Positions 4,145-5,244 of a stretch of DNA of 5,244 nt are shown piece after piece. Under the pieces are notes generated by a model. That model saw only the letters and a list, made by a program, of their open reading frames with translations, ran no database searches and was not told the DNA's origin. Both the position numbers and the translations under genes were made by a program. Location of the stretch: NCBI GenBank assembly GCA_018715025.1, contig DVMK01000208.1:1-5244 (forward strand), written 5' to 3'. The first letter of the stretch is position 1. Each line of letters starts with the position of its first letter. Origin of the DNA: Candidatus Caccousia avistercoris (GTDB taxonomy: Bacteria; Bacillota; Clostridia; Oscillospirales; Acutalibacteraceae).

Positions 4145-4993
4145 TTGACAGCGAAAGTGAAAATTGTGGCCGACAGCACCTGCGACCTGAACCAGGAGCT
4201 GCTGGAGCGGTACCAGATTGAAACCATAGCCCTGCCGGTAAATTTGGGCGACAAGGCCTGCCTGGACGGGGTGGACGTGCATACCCCCGATTTGTTTGAA
4301 TATTATAAGCAGACAGGCAAGCTGCCCACCACCAGCGCCCCCACCCCGGCCTACTACGAGGATTTTTATAAAAGGTGGACGGAAGAGGGGTACGAGGTGG
4401 TTCACCTGAGCATAAGCGGAGAGATGACCGTCACTCCCAATATTGCCCGCATGGCGGCGGAAAAATTCCCCCAGGTGTTCCCGGTGGATTCCCGCAACGT
4501 TTCCTGCGGCATGGGAATGCTGGCCATTTACGCCGCCGAGCTGCGTGACAAGGGCCTTTCCGGCGCGGAGATTGCCGAGGGCGTGCGGGCCCAGGCCGGG
4601 AAGGTGCGCACCGCCTTCGTCATCAGCACCCTTCTGTACATGTACAAGGGCGGCCGGTGCACCGGCGTGCAGATGCTGGGGGCCAACCTGCTGAACCTGA
4701 AGCCGTGCATTGAGGTGCAGGACGGGAAGATGGGCGTGACAAAAAAATACCGGGGAAACCTGGAGCATGTGGTGAACCAGATGATTGCCGACAAGCTCAC
4801 CGCCGGGGAAAAGCTGGACCCCGCCCGCCTGCTCATTGCCCACTATGACGCGGGGGACAAAGTGGTGGCCTCTGCCAAGGAAAAAATCAGAAGCCTGGCG
4901 GATTTTAACGAAATCCACGTGAACGGCACCGGCTGCTCCGTTTCCGTCCACTGCGGCCCCGGCACCCTGGGGATTATCTACATGGTGCAGTGA
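4145..4993 (+). CDS. DegV-family fatty-acid-binding protein
   Basis: DegV proteins (FakB in Staphylococcus) are cytoplasmic carriers that hold a fatty acid for phosphorylation by FakA kinase, feeding acyl-phosphate into phospholipid synthesis. With the TTG start the product has 282 residues, typical of the family. Visible landmarks are KIVADSTCDL (6-15), the fatty-acid carboxylate-binding Thr/Ser segment PTTSAPTP (61-68), VDSRNVSCGMG (114-124), LLYMYKGGR (163-171) and the C-terminal VHCGPGTLGI (268-277) with H269, which in FakB contacts the ligand. The usual SSxLSGTY segment is replaced by SISGEMTVTPN (89-99). No kinase partner is in the window, and the ligand is unknown. The gene is transcribed alone, divergent from the minus-strand cluster, with a strong promoter. 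An ATG at 4112 would give 293 residues and is the less likely start. Confidence 0.92.
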   Translation: MTAKVKIVADSTCDLNQELLERYQIETIALPVNLGDKACLDGVDVHTPDLFEYYKQTGKLPTTSAPTPAYYEDFYKRWTEEGYEVVHLSISGEMTVTPNIARMAAEKFPQVFPVDSRNVSCGMGMLAIYAAELRDKGLSGAEIAEGVRAQAGKVRTAFVISTLLYMYKGGRCTGVQMLGANLLNLKPCIEVQDGKMGVTKKYRGNLEHVVNQMIADKLTAGEKLDPARLLIAHYDAGDKVVASAKEKIRSLADFNEIHVNGTGCSVSVHCGPGTLGIIYMVQ

Positions 4994-5053
4994 TATACGC
5001 CCGGGCCGGAGGCCGCAGGGCGCGATCTGCCCACCGCAGGTGTGGTGCAGTGA
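4983..5053 (+). repeat. 11-base direct repeat of the degV end
   Basis: TGGTGCAGTGA at 4983-4993, the last codons and stop of degV, recurs exactly at 5043-5053, 60 bases downstream. CCGCAGG also occurs twice between them (5013 and 5034). The stretch 4994-5105 otherwise holds no gene that I can support. Confidence 0.6.
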
Positions 5054-5057
5054 GAAC

Positions 5058-5077
5058 AAAAAGCCGCGGCGCGGGCT
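5058..5077 (-). terminator. Weak candidate terminator, minus strand
   Basis: Read on the minus strand, a compact GC-rich stem (about six pairs with one bulged base, closing on a three-base loop near 5068-5070) is followed directly by five T residues. It could end transcription entering from the truncated GH13 gene before it runs antisense into degV. The stem is short and irregular. Confidence 0.3.
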
Positions 5078-5105
5078 GAATTTGCCGCTTTGCAGAAACA
5101 GGCAG

Positions 5106-5144
5106 GGGGCTGGAATCCATTCGGATTCCAGTCCCGCGTTTTTT
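5106..5144 (+). terminator. Intrinsic terminator downstream of degV
   Basis: GGGGCTGGAATCC (5106-5118) pairs with GGATTCCAGTCCC (5123-5135) over thirteen pairs, including one G-U wobble, around the loop ATTC. Three bases later comes a run of six T's (5139-5144). This is a standard Rho-independent structure in the plus direction, 113 bases after the degV stop. Its T-tract coincides with the Lys-Asn codons of the converging GH13 fragment. Confidence 0.8.
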
Positions 5145-5244
5145 CCCGCCGTCCACTGCATGGGCGTGCGGGCGTTGTCACGCCCCTTGCGGCGGATGCA
5201 GGCCATCATCTGCTCGCCGGTCATCTCGTGCTTCTCCTCCACGA
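5132..5244 (-). pseudogene. Internal fragment of a GH13 alpha-glucosidase, 3'-truncated
   Basis: The minus strand entering from the right edge encodes VEEKHEMTGEQMMACIRR followed by KGRDNARTPMQW and TAGKNAG. RDNARTPMQW with a following NAG is a hallmark of GH13 oligo-1,6-glucosidases, alpha-glucosidases and trehalose-6-phosphate hydrolases, where it lies well before the C-terminus and is normally followed by F-T-x-G-x-P-W-I. Here similarity stops at NAG (about 5132). The next residues, LESEWIPAPCL, come from the terminator hairpin, and no other frame continues the family. About the last quarter of the enzyme appears to be lost. No stop codon follows nearby: the frame stays open antisense to degV, which is probably a by-product of GC-rich sequence. 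Substrate cannot be told from this piece. Confidence 0.7.

Noticed and set aside
4142..5131. Continuation of the GH13 frame antisense through degV as a real 366-codon protein
   Set aside because: After NAG the residues match no GH13 sequence and the composition becomes typical antisense. degV on the plus strand has clear family motifs, a promoter and a ribosome binding site.

Overview
The window looks like a chromosomal segment of a GC-rich Gram-positive anaerobe, most likely an Oscillospiraceae/Ruminococcaceae-type gut Clostridia. This is inferred from protein family resemblance (Nth, a YmfI/FabG-like reductase, RsmE and DegV of clostridial type), strong AGGAGG ribosome binding sites, and an intergenic GCTCCCTC...GAGGGAGC repeat of a kind I recall from that group. 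No species can be named from the sequence alone.

Layout, left to right. Positions 1-370 hold no convincing gene. They form a dense chain of stem-loops and two diverged copies of one repeat module, plus a MITE/REP-like element. The second copy runs into the stop codon of nth. On the minus strand, reading right to left, follow a secreted-type, single-pass membrane protein of unknown function (2638-3840), rsmE (1799-2524), a short-chain dehydrogenase resembling YmfI (1050-1772) and nth (371-1006). The last three are tightly spaced (26 and 43 bases apart), each has its own Shine-Dalgarno sequence, and they are probably co-transcribed. The membrane protein is separated from rsmE by 113 bases carrying a strong hairpin without a T-tract, so it may share the transcript only in part.

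An AT-rich divergent control region (about 3841-4144) separates the minus-strand cluster from a plus-strand degV-family gene (4145-4993). The degV side has a near-consensus extended -10 promoter and an inverted repeat over the -35 box. The other side has a weaker extended -10 promoter. Downstream of degV is a non-coding stretch with an 11-base direct repeat of the gene's end and a strong plus-strand terminator. Converging from the right edge on the minus strand is the middle of a GH13 alpha-glucosidase gene that loses family similarity exactly at that terminator, so it appears 3'-truncated.

Functionally, rsmE (16S rRNA methylation) and the YmfI-like reductase (candidate EF-P modification) point to ribosome and translation maintenance. 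nth is base-excision DNA repair. DegV proteins bind fatty acids for incorporation into phospholipid. The membrane protein is the least explained gene here. I see no clear evidence for a defence system, CRISPR array, prophage or complete insertion sequence.
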